Origin: Kocuria varians
GTDB lineage: Bacteria > Actinomycetota > Actinomycetes > Actinomycetales > Micrococcaceae
Length of the DNA stretch: 64,000 bases
NCBI RefSeq assembly: GCF_006539885.1
Contig: NZ_BJNW01000001.1
Coordinates: 62,001-126,000, forward strand
Reading direction: 5' to 3'
Part shown: positions 1-8,894 of the stretch, piece by piece
How positions within the stretch are numbered: position 1 is the stretch's first letter
Layout of the letters: every line of letters starts with the position of its first letter
Made by a program: the position numbers and the translations under genes
Notes under the pieces: model-generated
The model's input: the letters and a program-made list of their open reading frames with translations, nothing else
Databases searched by the model: none
What the model was told of the DNA's origin: nothing

Positions 1-915
1 GCCGGTGAGATACGCGGCTGCCGACCACGCGAACAGCGAGAGCACACCGGTGATGATCGCGACAGTGAAGACCTTCTCCCGGAAAAGGGTGACGTCCACG
101 AGCGGGTATTCGAGTTTCCGCTGTCTGAGGATGAACCAGGTCGTCAGCAGCACTCCAGCGACTCCGAAGCCGAGTACAGGCCAAGACGGGCCGTAGGCGG
201 CGAGCTCTTTGATCGCGTACACGGCAGCCAGCAGTCCCGCTGCGGAGAGCACGATGCTGAGCAGGTCGACCCGGCCGGGGCGGGTGGCTCGCACTTCGCG
301 GAGCACGAACGGCGCTGCGGCGAGGAAGATGACGACGACGGGCAGGTTGATGAGGAACACCGACCCCCAGTCGAAGCGGGACAGCAGTAGCCCGCCGATG
401 ACCGGGCCGATCGCGAAGCCGGTGGCGAAGGTCGCCGCAAAGATGCCGATGGCCTGCGACCGCTGGCGGGGGTTCTCGAACAGCTCGCTGAGCACCGCGA
501 GCCCGGACGGGAGGAGCGTCGCACCGCCGAGGCCCATGAGCGCGCGGAATCCGATAAGCCATTCCGGTGAGGTCGAGAACGCGGCCCCAGCCGATCCAAG
601 GCCGAAGACAGTGGCCCCGATCATGAGGAGTTTGAGCCTGCCGAACCGGTCGCCCAGGTTCCCGAACGCGATCAGTAGCGACCCGACCGCGAAGCCGTAG
701 ATGTCGAGAATCCACAGCGCCTGATCCGCGGTCGGTGCCAGCGCGTGGGTGATGGTCGGCATCGTCAGGAACAGGATCGATCCGTCCATCGACACCAACA
801 GCACCGGACCGAGCACGACCAGCAGGCCCAGCCATGCGCGACGGCCAGCCCGCACCTGATCCGGTGGCGACGAGAGGGAGGCGTTCGGGGTTGAGCTATG
901 AGTCTGTTCGTTCAC
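1..915 (-). CDS. MFS multidrug exporter, DHA2-like (3' end off the left edge)
   Basis: The first 305 codons of a drug:proton antiporter of the major facilitator superfamily are visible on the reverse strand; the gene continues past position 1. After a hydrophilic N-terminus the translation shows alternating hydrophobic helices, an acidic residue in the first helix (LVSMDGSILFL) and the loop 2-3 signature GNLGDRFGRLK, as in QacA/SmvA-type 14-helix pumps. GTG at 915 directly abuts a GGAGGC run, which is too close to be an ideal ribosome site; GTG at 855 is an alternative. It is divergent from an XRE/MmyB regulator 105 nt away, which probably controls it. Substrate cannot be inferred. Confidence 0.8.
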   Translation of the reverse strand, partial: MNEQTHSSTPNASLSSPPDQVRAGRRAWLGLLVVLGPVLLVSMDGSILFLTMPTITHALAPTADQALWILDIYGFAVGSLLIAFGNLGDRFGRLKLLMIGATVFGLGSAGAAFSTSPEWLIGFRALMGLGGATLLPSGLAVLSELFENPRQRSQAIGIFAATFATGFAIGPVIGGLLLSRFDWGSVFLINLPVVVIFLAAAPFVLREVRATRPGRVDLLSIVLSAAGLLAAVYAIKELAAYGPSWPVLGFGVAGVLLTTWFILRQRKLEYPLVDVTLFREKVFTVAIITGVLSLFAWSAAAYLTG

Positions 916-1007
916 GCCTCCGATCCTCAGCCGCACTCATCCAGCACAGCCATCCCTGTGTCGTGGGTACCCCTGACAGGTGCAGGCACGCGAAGAGTCG
1001 GCAGAAC

Positions 1008-1013
1008 TACGAT
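1008..1013 (+). promoter_or_regulatory. -10 box of a probable leaderless promoter
   Basis: TACGAT lies 7 nt before the ATG at 1021, so transcription would start at or next to the start codon. No Shine-Dalgarno sequence precedes that ATG. No good -35 was recognised. Confidence 0.45.
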
Positions 1014-1020
1014 GGGTCGC

Positions 1021-1851
1021 ATGCAGACCGAGACCCTGGGCGTGTTCCTGAAAACGCGCCGCGACCGCGTCACTCCCGACGACGCCGGCCTGCACTCCTA
1101 CGGCACGGTGCGGCGGGTGCCGGGCCTGCGCCGCGAAGAGTTGGCCCAGCTTGCTGGCGTCAGCGTCGGCTACTACACGAGGCTGGAACAGGACCAGTCC
1201 GGCACCGCCTCACCGCAGGTACTCGACGCGCTGGCCCGCGTACTGCGCCTCGACACCGCCGAGACCGCGCACCTGCACAACCTCGCTCATCGTTCTGGGC
1301 TCTCCCGACTTACCCAGCCAGAACCCGAAGTCCTCGCCCCCAGGGTGTCGGCACTGCTGGACTCGCTCGGTGAGAGCGTGCCCGCGATCGTGCTCGGCAG
1401 ACGCGGCGACGTGCTCGCGTGGAACCGCACCGGTCACGCCCTGATCGCCGAACACCTCGACCACGACGCCCCCAGTAGCGCGGAGTCTCGGCCCTCGATC
1501 CCGCGGATGTTCTTCCTCGACCCCCTGCACCGCGACCTCTACCGCAACTGGGACGAACTCGCGCGCATCCACATCGGCTACCTGCGGCTGACCTCGGGCC
1601 GCTACCCAGACGACGCGAAACTCGCCGAACTCATCGGCGAGCTCACGATGCACAGTGCCGAGTTCGCGAAGCTCTGGGCCGCCGGCGAGGTCGCCGACTG
1701 CACCAGCGGGCCGATGCACCTGCAGCACCCCACGATCGGCGGCATCGAGGTCGACTATCAGGTCTGGCTTCAACCCGACAGCCCCGACCACCGGCTCGAG
1801 ATCTACACGCCCTGCAACGACCCCTCCCGCGACGCCATAAAGCTCTTGTAG
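1021..1851 (+). CDS. XRE-family regulator with MmyB-like ligand-binding domain
   Basis: A 276-residue transcription regulator. Residues about 30-56 form an XRE helix-turn-helix with the family signature VPGLRREELAQLAGVS followed by YYTRLEQ. The remaining 200 residues match the MmyB-type PAS-like ligand-binding domain seen in many actinobacterial regulators (VLAWNRTGHALI, FLDPLHRDLYRNW). ATG 1021 is chosen because the HTH domain begins normally from it and a TACGAT box sits 7 nt upstream; ATG 1012 is possible. It is divergent from the MFS exporter, and such pairs usually consist of a regulator and the pump it represses. The inducer is unknown. Confidence 0.88.
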   Translation: MQTETLGVFLKTRRDRVTPDDAGLHSYGTVRRVPGLRREELAQLAGVSVGYYTRLEQDQSGTASPQVLDALARVLRLDTAETAHLHNLAHRSGLSRLTQPEPEVLAPRVSALLDSLGESVPAIVLGRRGDVLAWNRTGHALIAEHLDHDAPSSAESRPSIPRMFFLDPLHRDLYRNWDELARIHIGYLRLTSGRYPDDAKLAELIGELTMHSAEFAKLWAAGEVADCTSGPMHLQHPTIGGIEVDYQVWLQPDSPDHRLEIYTPCNDPSRDAIKLL

Positions 1852-1997
1852 GAGTTCCGAGTCAGGCCCACTCGTCGCGGCGACTACATGCGTCCACGCC
1901 GAAACCGGAACGCCGCCTGGTGTCTAGCGCAGGCTTTCGGTACCTGCTGGGTGTGATCCCGACGCACTGCGGGCCAGCTGCGGGCCAGCTGCGGCCG

Positions 1998-2708
1998 TCA
2001 GCGCGAATTGGCGGTGGCGAGGGATCGTGCGGAGGTCGCGAGAGCACGTGTGTCGATGTCGATGAAGGCATCACGCACCGCCTCCAGTGCGGCAGTGCGG
2101 GCGGCTGCGTCGAGATGGGCGGGACCGTAGGTGATGATCGGTTGGAGGGCGTCGTAGCCAACGAACTCCAGCATGCCGCGATTGATGTGGAAGAGGAATC
2201 CGTCGATGTCGCCGAAGGTGCCCTCGGGCTCGAATGAGCCTGGTGAACCGCCTGTCGTTGCAAGGATCACGGCGCGTCGGCCTGTCATCGCGGCCTGTTC
2301 GTAGAGTCCGAACTCTCCACCGAAGACGGCCCCCATGACGAAGACCCGATCGAGCCAGCCCTTCAAGATCGCAGGTACGGAGAACCACCACAGCGGGAAG
2401 GACAGCACCAGCAGGTCTGCCCGCAGCAGCGCATCGAGGTCAGCGCGAACGTCCGGGGCAAGGGTGCCGGTATCGACGGCGTGGCGCTGTTCGCGCTGCG
2501 GCTTGAAGGCGCCCTCGAACGGGGCGAACTCGCCGCGATCCAGCACAGGGTTCCACTGGGCTGCGTAGAGGTCGATGAACTCCACGGAGTAACCCTGGGC
2601 TTCCAGAGCCTCCCGGGCAATCTGTGACTGCGCAGTGTTGAAGGAGGTGGGCTCGGGGTGGGCATGGACGATGAGGGCCGTCGGACGGCGGTCGAGGTGA
2701 GTGCTCAT
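1998..2708 (-). CDS. NAD(P)H:quinone oxidoreductase (flavodoxin fold)
   Basis: A 236-residue cytoplasmic flavoprotein of the NQO1/MdaB type that reduces quinones or other electrophiles by two electrons with NAD(P)H. The N-terminal strand-loop ALIVHAHPEPTSFN binds FMN/FAD phosphate; FPLWWFSVPAILKGWLDRVF and the TTGGS loop are typical of the family. It lies 40 nt downstream of the ArsR gene but carries its own promoter in that gap, with an operator-like inverted repeat in the spacer. ATG 2708 has no ribosome site and a TACGAT box 6 nt upstream, suggesting leaderless translation. An ArsR-quinone reductase pair suggests a response to redox-active or thiol-reactive compounds (inference). Confidence 0.88.
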   Translation of the reverse strand: MSTHLDRRPTALIVHAHPEPTSFNTAQSQIAREALEAQGYSVEFIDLYAAQWNPVLDRGEFAPFEGAFKPQREQRHAVDTGTLAPDVRADLDALLRADLLVLSFPLWWFSVPAILKGWLDRVFVMGAVFGGEFGLYEQAAMTGRRAVILATTGGSPGSFEPEGTFGDIDGFLFHINRGMLEFVGYDALQPIITYGPAHLDAAARTAALEAVRDAFIDIDTRALATSARSLATANSR

Positions 2709-2714
2709 GCACCC

Positions 2715-2743
2715 ATCGTATCGAATAATTGCGATATGTCGAT
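2715..2743 (-). promoter_or_regulatory. Promoter of the quinone reductase with embedded operator
   Basis: Read leftwards: -35 TCGACA (2737-2742), a 16-nt spacer and -10 TACGAT (2715-2720), 6 nt before the ATG. TATCG and CGATA arms separated by 8 nt (2719-2736) form an inverted repeat covering the spacer and the edge of the -10, where an ArsR dimer would block RNA polymerase. Confidence 0.6.
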
Positions 2744-2748
2744 CTGAG

Positions 2749-3081
2749 CTAGTGATCTCCCGCGAGAGCCTCGCCGATCTGACGCATCAGTGCTTCGTTG
2801 CGCTGGTAGTGGGTCCACTTGCCCACTCGCGTGGAGCGGACCAGACCCGCACGCTCCAGGGTTGCCATGTAGGAGGAGACCGTCGACTGCGCCAGGCCGC
2901 TCTTCGCGTGAATATGACTGACGCAGGCGCCGACCTTGTCACGGTCGGCGATGGGCTCGTAGTCGGAGAACTCCCCATCCGGGTCGCGCAGCCACTCCAT
3001 GATCTGCAGCCGCACCGGGTTCGCCAGAGCCTTGAGTGCGTCAAGCAGCCGATCGGCTGACAGCTCCGCGTCGTTGACCAC
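2749..3081 (-). CDS. ArsR-family transcriptional repressor
   Basis: A 110-residue winged-helix repressor: ALANPVRLQIMEWL (helix 1-2) and the recognition region GLAQSTVSSYMATLERAGLV followed by a KWTHYQRN wing. Cys in ACVSHIH precedes the recognition helix; no CxC metal box is present, so a thiol or redox signal is as plausible as a metal. The reading frame is open further upstream, but GTG 3081 is preceded at 9 nt by a perfect AGGAGG and gives the normal ArsR length. It lies upstream of the quinone reductase on the same strand, and both promoter regions share the word ATATGTCGAT, so autoregulation and control of the reductase are likely (inference). Confidence 0.88.
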   Translation of the reverse strand: MVNDAELSADRLLDALKALANPVRLQIMEWLRDPDGEFSDYEPIADRDKVGACVSHIHAKSGLAQSTVSSYMATLERAGLVRSTRVGKWTHYQRNEALMRQIGEALAGDH

Positions 3082-3113
3082 AGTGTGTGACCTCCTCACA
3101 AATCTACAATCCA

Positions 3114-3127
3114 CTATATGTCGATAG
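3114..3127. promoter_or_regulatory. Putative ArsR operator upstream of its own gene
   Basis: CTAT and ATAG arms flank ATGTCG. The included 10-mer ATATGTCGAT (3116-3125) also occurs at 2734-2743 in front of the quinone reductase, and is found here just upstream of the repressor's ribosome site. Confidence 0.4.
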
Positions 3128-3289
3128 ACCTCCTGTTGGGATGCTGCTGACCTGCTCGGCAACGAGTCGGAGAGCTCCCGCGCCACGCCGCCCAAAACGC
3201 CCGGTCACCTTGCTGCTACCCGGAGCCGAGCACCCGATGCGGATGTAGGTAGCGTCGCGACCCGTGGCTGTGTCGTTCACCTCGTCGGT

Positions 3290-6200
3290 ATGACGGTTTC
3301 GATGCGGGTGATGAGCGCGGGCGACGGCTATGAGTACCTGCTGCGCACAGTCGCTGCCGGTGATGGCGACAGGGATCTCTCGACCCCGCTCACCAGGTAT
3401 TACACGGAAGAGGGAACTCCTCCCGGGTTCTGGATGGGGTCGGGTCTGCCGTACCTCGGCGCCGGGGAGCTCACCGAAGGTGGGCGGGTCTCGGAAGCGC
3501 AGCTCCAGCTCTTGGTCGGGATGGGCCGCGACCCGATCACCGGTGAGGCGTTGGGTGAGGCGTACCGGCAGTACACGAGCGTCCAGGAACGCGTCGACAA
3601 ACGCGTCACCGACCTCGACCCAGAACTCGGACCCGTGACCCGCACCGAGCAGGTCGCTGCCATCGAGGCGGAGGAGGCCGAGCGCGGCACCCGACGTGCG
3701 GTCGCCGGCTACGACCTGACGTTCTCGGTGCCGAAGTCGCTGTCGGCGTTGTGGGGTGTTACGGATGCGGGCACGCAATCGTTGATCGCGGACGCGCATC
3801 ACCAGGCAGTTGCAGAGGTGGTTGCATTCCTCGAACGAGAGGTTGCGACCACCCGCGTCGGCGCCGCCGGCCCGGAGGGTGCGGTCGCCTTCGCCGATGT
3901 CGCCGGGGTCCTCGCAACGGCATTCGACCACTACGACTCACGCAGCGGCGATCCCCAGTTGCACACGCACGTCGTCGTGAGCAACAAGGTGCTGACGGTG
4001 CAGGACCAGAAGTGGCGGACGCTGGCCGGTCGGCCGGTCCATGCCTCGGTCGTCGCTTTGTCCGAGCTGTACAACGCGACGTTGGCGGACCGGATCACCG
4101 GGACGTTCGGCATCGAGTGGGAGGCCAGGGAGCGGGGCCGGGATCGGAACCCGGCGTGGGAGCTCGCGCCGGTGCCGGAAGAGCTGGTGGCGGAGTTCTC
4201 CTCGCGTACCCGGCAGATCGAACAGGAGAAGACCCGCCTGATCGACGCCTACAAGGCCAGGCATGGCCGCGAGCCCTCGGCGAGGACGGTGTTGAAGTTG
4301 CGGGCGCAGGCGACGCTTGCGACGCGGCCGGCGAAGCAGGTGCATTCGCTCGCCGATCTCACCACTGACTGGCGGCACCGCGCCAGCACCCTGCTGGGTG
4401 AGGACGCGACCGGGTGGGCCCGCACCGTCACCACGACCGCGGAGAAGACTGTCCTGCTGCGGGCCGATGACGTGCCGCTGGACACGATCGCCGATCTCGG
4501 CCGCTCGGTGGTCGAGGTGGTGGGTGAGAAGCGGTCGACGTGGCGGCGCTGGAACCTCCACGCCGAGGCCTCCCGGCAGCTCATGGGTGTCCGGTTCGCG
4601 ACGGCGGAGGATCGGGAGGCGATCGCGGGGATGGTGACCGATGCCGCTGAACAGGCATCGCTCCGGCTCACGCCTCCGGAGCTGGCGTCGAGCCCGTTGC
4701 TGTTCCGCCGCGCGGACGGGTCGAGCCGGTTCCGCCATCCGGCCGCCGTCTTGTTCTCGACGGAGGAGTTGCTGGCCGCCGAAGACCGTCTCCTCGACCG
4801 CTCCCACGCCACCATCGGCCCGACCGTCGAGTTCGCGAACGTCGAGAAGATCACCAGCAAGCCGGATCTGGAAGGGCGCCGCCTCGGGCAGGATCAGTCC
4901 GAAGCGCTCCAGCGAATCGCCGTCTCCGGCCGCGTTGTAGACGTGCTGGTCGGCCCGGCCGGTGCGGGCAAGACGACGGCAATGAACGCCCTGAAACGGG
5001 CCTGGGAGCAGCAGCACGGCCAGGGCTCTGTGGTTGGGCTCGCCCCGTCAGCGGCCGCGGCGCAGGTGCTTGGCGAGGAGTTGGGGGTCGAGGCTGAGAA
5101 CACGGCCCGTTGGTGGCAGATGCACCTCGTCCACGGTGACACCTTCGCGAAGGATCAGCTGGTCATCGTCGATGAAGCCTCCCTCGCCGGCACCGGCTCC
5201 CTCGACCGCATCACCGGCCTCGCCGAACACGCCGGCGCGAAAGTGCTGCTGGTGGGCGACTGGTCGCAGTTGCAGGCGGTAGATGCGGGCGGGGCGTTCG
5301 GGATGCTCGTGCACGACCGCGACGACGCCCCCGAACTGACCGACGTGCACCGGTTCTCCGCCCGGTGGGAGAAGGCCAACTCCTTGAATCTGCGCCACGG
5401 CCGCACCACCGCGATCGACACCCTCATCGAACACGAACGAGTGCGGGGCGGTGAGCAGGATGCGATGGTTGACGCCGCCTACGCCGCGTGGCGGGCAGAT
5501 GTGCAGGCTGGGCGGGCGTCGATCCTGGTCGCGGAGGCGTGGGAGACGGTGACCCAGCTCAACGAGCGTGCCCGCGCCGATCTCATCCTCGATGGCGCCA
5601 TCACCCCCGGCCGCGAAGTCACCCTTCATGACGGGCTGAGCGCGTCAAAGGGTGATCGGGTCATCACCCGTGAGAACGACCGGCGGCTGCGGTCGAAGAA
5701 CGGGAGATCGTGGGTGCGCAACAGCGACCGGTGGACGGTCACCGCCGTCAGCGAGGACGGGTCGATCACCGTCCGCCCTGAGGGGCGTCGCTTCGGCGGC
5801 GCGATGGTGCTGCCCGCCGCGTATGTGGCGGAGCAGGTCGAGCTCGGGTACGCGATCACCGGTCATCGCGCCCAAGGGATCACGGTCGATACCGCGCACG
5901 CGGTGGTGACGGCGACGACGACGCGGGAGAACTTCTACGTCGCGATGACCCGGGGCCGGCACGGGAACCACGCCTACGTCGCCACCGACACCGCCGACGA
6001 TGCCCATGTCGCCCCGCACCCGTCCGACAACCCCGACGCCACAGCGCGGAGCGTGCTCTACGGGGTCCTCCAACACGTCGGGGCTGAGCTGTCGGCGCAC
6101 GAGACGATCACGGTCGAGCAGGACCGGTGGGGGTCGATCGGTCAGCTCGCCGCGGAGTACGAGACCATCGCCCAGGCCGGCCAGCACGACCGCTGGGCGG

Positions 6201-6853
6201 CTCTCCTGGAAACCTCGGGCCTCACTGAGGGGCAGGTCGATGTGGTGCTCGGCTCTGATGCTTATCGTGCGTTGTCGGCGGAGTTCCGGCGGGCGGAGGC
6301 GAATCACCACGACCTCGACGACCTCCTCCCGCGCCTGGTGCGAGCACGGGGCTTCGAGGATGCCGACGACATCGCCTCCGTCCTCCACCATCGCCTTGCC
6401 CGGGCCACTGCCCGCCCCGCCGGTTCCGGCCGCACCCGGCAGGCGCCACGGCTCATCGCAGGCCTCATCCCGTACGCCGCCGGGGTCACCGACCCGGAGA
6501 TGCACCAGGCCCTCACCGAGCGACAGCAGTTCATCGAGCAACGCGCCAGCGCCGTCCTCACCCAGGACTTGGACGAGGGAGCGCCGTGGACGAGCGCGCT
6601 CGGGAGGACACCTGCGGATGTGAAGACGGCGGGGGCGTGGCGGCGGTTCGGGCAGGTGGTCGCGGCGTACCGGGACCGCTACCAGATCACCGACGACACC
6701 CCGCTCGGAACGATCGCGGGATCGGATGCGCAGAAGATCGACGCCGCCCGCGCCGAGACCGCCCTGAAGCGGGCGAAGCAGCTCAGCCAGCAGACCCCGG
6801 ACACCGAGCAGCCGGACCTCACCATCGAGACCCGGCAGGGCCGCACCCTCTGA
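3290..6853 (+). CDS. traA: MobF relaxase-helicase, TraA/TrwC type
   Basis: An 1187-residue conjugative relaxase that would nick oriT and unwind the transferred strand. The N-terminal TrwC relaxase domain has candidate catalytic tyrosines at 14/16 and 37/38 and a complete histidine triad (H214, then LHTHVVV with H225 and H227). The C-terminal half is an SF1 RecD-like helicase: Walker A GPAGAGKT at 555-562, DEAS near 628, GDWSQLQ, and the motif V/VI segments GHRAQGITVD and NFYVAMTRGR. ATG 3290 gives the standard MTVSMRVMSAGDGY start. It converges on the DprA gene 14 nt away. No coupling protein or type IV secretion genes are in view. The gene looks intact. Confidence 0.93.
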   Translation: MTVSMRVMSAGDGYEYLLRTVAAGDGDRDLSTPLTRYYTEEGTPPGFWMGSGLPYLGAGELTEGGRVSEAQLQLLVGMGRDPITGEALGEAYRQYTSVQERVDKRVTDLDPELGPVTRTEQVAAIEAEEAERGTRRAVAGYDLTFSVPKSLSALWGVTDAGTQSLIADAHHQAVAEVVAFLEREVATTRVGAAGPEGAVAFADVAGVLATAFDHYDSRSGDPQLHTHVVVSNKVLTVQDQKWRTLAGRPVHASVVALSELYNATLADRITGTFGIEWEARERGRDRNPAWELAPVPEELVAEFSSRTRQIEQEKTRLIDAYKARHGREPSARTVLKLRAQATLATRPAKQVHSLADLTTDWRHRASTLLGEDATGWARTVTTTAEKTVLLRADDVPLDTIADLGRSVVEVVGEKRSTWRRWNLHAEASRQLMGVRFATAEDREAIAGMVTDAAEQASLRLTPPELASSPLLFRRADGSSRFRHPAAVLFSTEELLAAEDRLLDRSHATIGPTVEFANVEKITSKPDLEGRRLGQDQSEALQRIAVSGRVVDVLVGPAGAGKTTAMNALKRAWEQQHGQGSVVGLAPSAAAAQVLGEELGVEAENTARWWQMHLVHGDTFAKDQLVIVDEASLAGTGSLDRITGLAEHAGAKVLLVGDWSQLQAVDAGGAFGMLVHDRDDAPELTDVHRFSARWEKANSLNLRHGRTTAIDTLIEHERVRGGEQDAMVDAAYAAWRADVQAGRASILVAEAWETVTQLNERARADLILDGAITPGREVTLHDGLSASKGDRVITRENDRRLRSKNGRSWVRNSDRWTVTAVSEDGSITVRPEGRRFGGAMVLPAAYVAEQVELGYAITGHRAQGITVDTAHAVVTATTTRENFYVAMTRGRHGNHAYVATDTADDAHVAPHPSDNPDATARSVLYGVLQHVGAELSAHETITVEQDRWGSIGQLAAEYETIAQAGQHDRWAALLETSGLTEGQVDVVLGSDAYRALSAEFRRAEANHHDLDDLLPRLVRARGFEDADDIASVLHHRLARATARPAGSGRTRQAPRLIAGLIPYAAGVTDPEMHQALTERQQFIEQRASAVLTQDLDEGAPWTSALGRTPADVKTAGAWRRFGQVVAAYRDRYQITDDTPLGTIAGSDAQKIDAARAETALKRAKQLSQQTPDTEQPDLTIETRQGRTL

Positions 6854-6867
6854 AAGTGCAGGCGGAG

Positions 6868-7884
6868 CTACAGACGGCGGCCCGGTTCGTCGCGCTCGGC
6901 CCGCGCCTGTTCGAGGTCCAAGCTCGATCCCGTGGCCGTCCGGCCCGCCGGTCGGCTCTGCGGCGAGCCGGGGCGGTCCATCAAGGCCTGCGCATCCAGT
7001 GCACTGGTGACGAGCGTGGCGTGGCGGTCTTGGATCAGCATGTGCGGTCCCGTGCTCGCAGCGCTCGTAACCGGTCCGGGCACCGCACCCACGCCGCGGC
7101 CCAGGCGGAGCGCGTGCTCGGTCGTGACGAGCGCACCCGAGCGCGCCCCAGCCTCGGGCACGATCGTCGCCGCAGACAACGCCGCGAGCACCCGGGAACG
7201 GGCCAGGAAACGGGAGCGCGTCGGTGCGGCACCGGGCGGCTGCTCCGAGACCACCGCCCCGACAGCGCGGATCGTGTCCAGCAGCTCAGTGTTGCCGCGC
7301 GGATAGTTCCGGTCGATCCCTCCCGCCAGCACCGCGATCGTGCTCCCACCCGTGCTCAGAGCGGCGCGATGCGCCGCCGCCTCAATCCCATACGCACCAC
7401 CGGCGACGATCACCTTGTCCTCCTCGGCGAGACCTGCCGCGATCTCCCCGGCCACGAGGTCGCCATAGGAGGTCGAGGCGCGGGAGCCGGTGATCGTGAC
7501 CAGATCAGAGACCGGCCGCGACAGCAACGAGGTCGCGCCCTCGGCCCACAGCACGTAAGGGGCGCGCTCACCCAGATCGACCAGGCCGGCCGGCCAATCC
7601 AGGTCGCCGGGGATCAAGGGCGTGTACCTGCCATCGAGCAGGCGCGGCATCAGCTCATCGAAGTCCGCACCGTCGGATGCCAGCCGTACCCGGTGCCGGA
7701 GCACCTCGGCATCCTCGCGCCGCAGCTCGGGCATCGCCGTGTCGGTGTCGAGCAGCCGGATCGTTTCGACGCCACCGACTCGGTTCAGCAGCCGCCCCAC
7801 TCTCGCGTCGCCTGGTTCGGCGACGATCGACAGCATGACGCGGGCGGTGCGGTCATCGGGGGCGTAATCGGCCAGTGAAGCCAT
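6868..7884 (-). CDS. DprA/Smf-like DNA-processing protein, element-borne paralogue
   Basis: A 338-residue protein with the Rossmann-like DprA core: TITGSRASTSYG, VAGGAYGIEAAAH, AVLAGGIDRNYPRGN and a SEQPPG loop followed by SGALVTTEHAL. Chromosomal DprA hands incoming single-stranded DNA to RecA; copies next to TraA relaxases are frequent in actinobacterial mobile elements and may process conjugative DNA (inference). The frame opens at 7902, but ATG 7884 has AAGGA at the right distance and is preferred. It converges with traA. Confidence 0.85.
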   Translation of the reverse strand: MASLADYAPDDRTARVMLSIVAEPGDARVGRLLNRVGGVETIRLLDTDTAMPELRREDAEVLRHRVRLASDGADFDELMPRLLDGRYTPLIPGDLDWPAGLVDLGERAPYVLWAEGATSLLSRPVSDLVTITGSRASTSYGDLVAGEIAAGLAEEDKVIVAGGAYGIEAAAHRAALSTGGSTIAVLAGGIDRNYPRGNTELLDTIRAVGAVVSEQPPGAAPTRSRFLARSRVLAALSAATIVPEAGARSGALVTTEHALRLGRGVGAVPGPVTSAASTGPHMLIQDRHATLVTSALDAQALMDRPGSPQSRPAGRTATGSSLDLEQARAERDEPGRRL

Positions 7885-8094
7885 GATCGGGTGTCCTTCC
7901 ACTTCTTGCGGGCACTACCAATCAGGTGCACCGCAGCACGACAATGCAGGGTTCCGTTCGTCGGAGGTCCGGCGTATCGTGGAAGGTGAAGCGGAGCTTC
8001 CCATCTGTAGGGCTCTTCGGGGCCGCCCCTTCCTGGGGCCACCACCAACACGCCGCTTCTCGACAGTGTTCGACGTGTTGAATGGAGGCCCGCA

Positions 8095-8505
8095 ATGTTC
8101 CCCACCTCAGCCCCGGTCCGCCGCCACTGGCGACGGAGCAAGCGCACCGCCGAAGCCCTCACCCCGGTACGCCGGTTCCTGCCAACGAACCAGATCCGAG
8201 ACGCCGTGATGACCCGCCGCGGCCTCAAATGGGGCGTGCCCGCGATGCTGCTCGCCGCCCCCTACCTCCTGGCCATCAAGATCCTCACGGACTTCATCGC
8301 GCAGGCCGGCCCCGGCTGGGGCTGGCTCCACTTGGTCGTGCTGCTGTGCGCGTACAACACCTGCAAGATGTTCTGGCTCGGACCCATCAGCCTCATCCAC
8401 CTCGCCCGCGCCCGCCTGCACGAGCACGCCGAGCACCGCAAGGCAGCCCGCGCAGTACAGGTGGAGAACGAGCCGGTCCCCGTGATGGCGGGAGCAGCAT
8501 CATGA
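8095..8505 (+). CDS. Small membrane protein of unknown function
   Basis: 136 residues, with two predicted membrane helices (about 46-66, WGVPAMLLAAPYLLAIKIL, and about 77-100, WLHLVVLLCAYNTCKMFWLG) between basic ends, so probably an inner-membrane protein with both termini in the cytoplasm. A GGAGG site precedes ATG 8095 by 6 nt. From memory, similar short proteins accompany relaxase-DprA blocks in actinobacterial mobile elements, sometimes misnamed sulfate permease. The 4-nt ATGA overlap with the next gene indicates translational coupling. Function not known. Confidence 0.7.
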   Translation: MFPTSAPVRRHWRRSKRTAEALTPVRRFLPTNQIRDAVMTRRGLKWGVPAMLLAAPYLLAIKILTDFIAQAGPGWGWLHLVVLLCAYNTCKMFWLGPISLIHLARARLHEHAEHRKAARAVQVENEPVPVMAGAAS

Positions 8506-8894
8506 CCGCCGTCACCTATCGCCGAAGCGCAACCCAGAACCCGAGCTGGCTGGAGAGCCAGGAAGCCGAGTGCCGCACGTACGCCCGCGAGCACGGCCTG
8601 ACGATCACCGACACCTTCACGAACATCGGCCGCACCGGCGACGGACTCGCCGACCTCCTCGAAGCCACCCAGAGCGACAGCGTGGACGCGGTGATCGTCA
8701 ACGACCTCGCCCGCCTCGGCACGAGGACCACCGACCACCTCACCACCGTGCAGCGACTCCACGACGCCAGAGTCGAGATCCACGTCGCAAAGGAGCGCGC
8801 GACGAGCCAGCGCGACGGACTTCTGGTCGGTGTCATGCAGGCCTACGTCGAGACCGACACCCGACTCGTCGGCGACTCATCCCGGGAGGACTGA
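8502..8894 (+). CDS. Orphan serine-recombinase (resolvase) catalytic domain protein
   Basis: A 130-residue protein covering only the resolvase N-terminal domain: an N-terminal strand YRRSAT with Arg8 and Ser9 where the nucleophile region lies, the helix segment SQEAECRTYAREHG, and AVIVNDLARLGTRTTDHL matching the VxxLDRLGR catalytic-arginine segment. It ends soon after the catalytic core and has no DNA-binding domain. ATG 8502 overlaps the preceding stop. Either a stand-alone subunit or a truncated recombinase; a separate HTH protein is encoded 3.9 kb to the right. Confidence 0.7.
   Translation: MTAVTYRRSATQNPSWLESQEAECRTYAREHGLTITDTFTNIGRTGDGLADLLEATQSDSVDAVIVNDLARLGTRTTDHLTTVQRLHDARVEIHVAKERATSQRDGLLVGVMQAYVETDTRLVGDSSRED

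Noticed and set aside
1960-1995. Tandem GCGGGCCAGCT repeat downstream of the quinone reductase
   Set aside because: Only two 11-nt copies without flanking structure; no element or terminator could be supported.
3082-3289. Search for an oriT upstream of the relaxase
   Set aside because: No inverted repeat next to a plausible nick site could be recognised; oriT may lie elsewhere.
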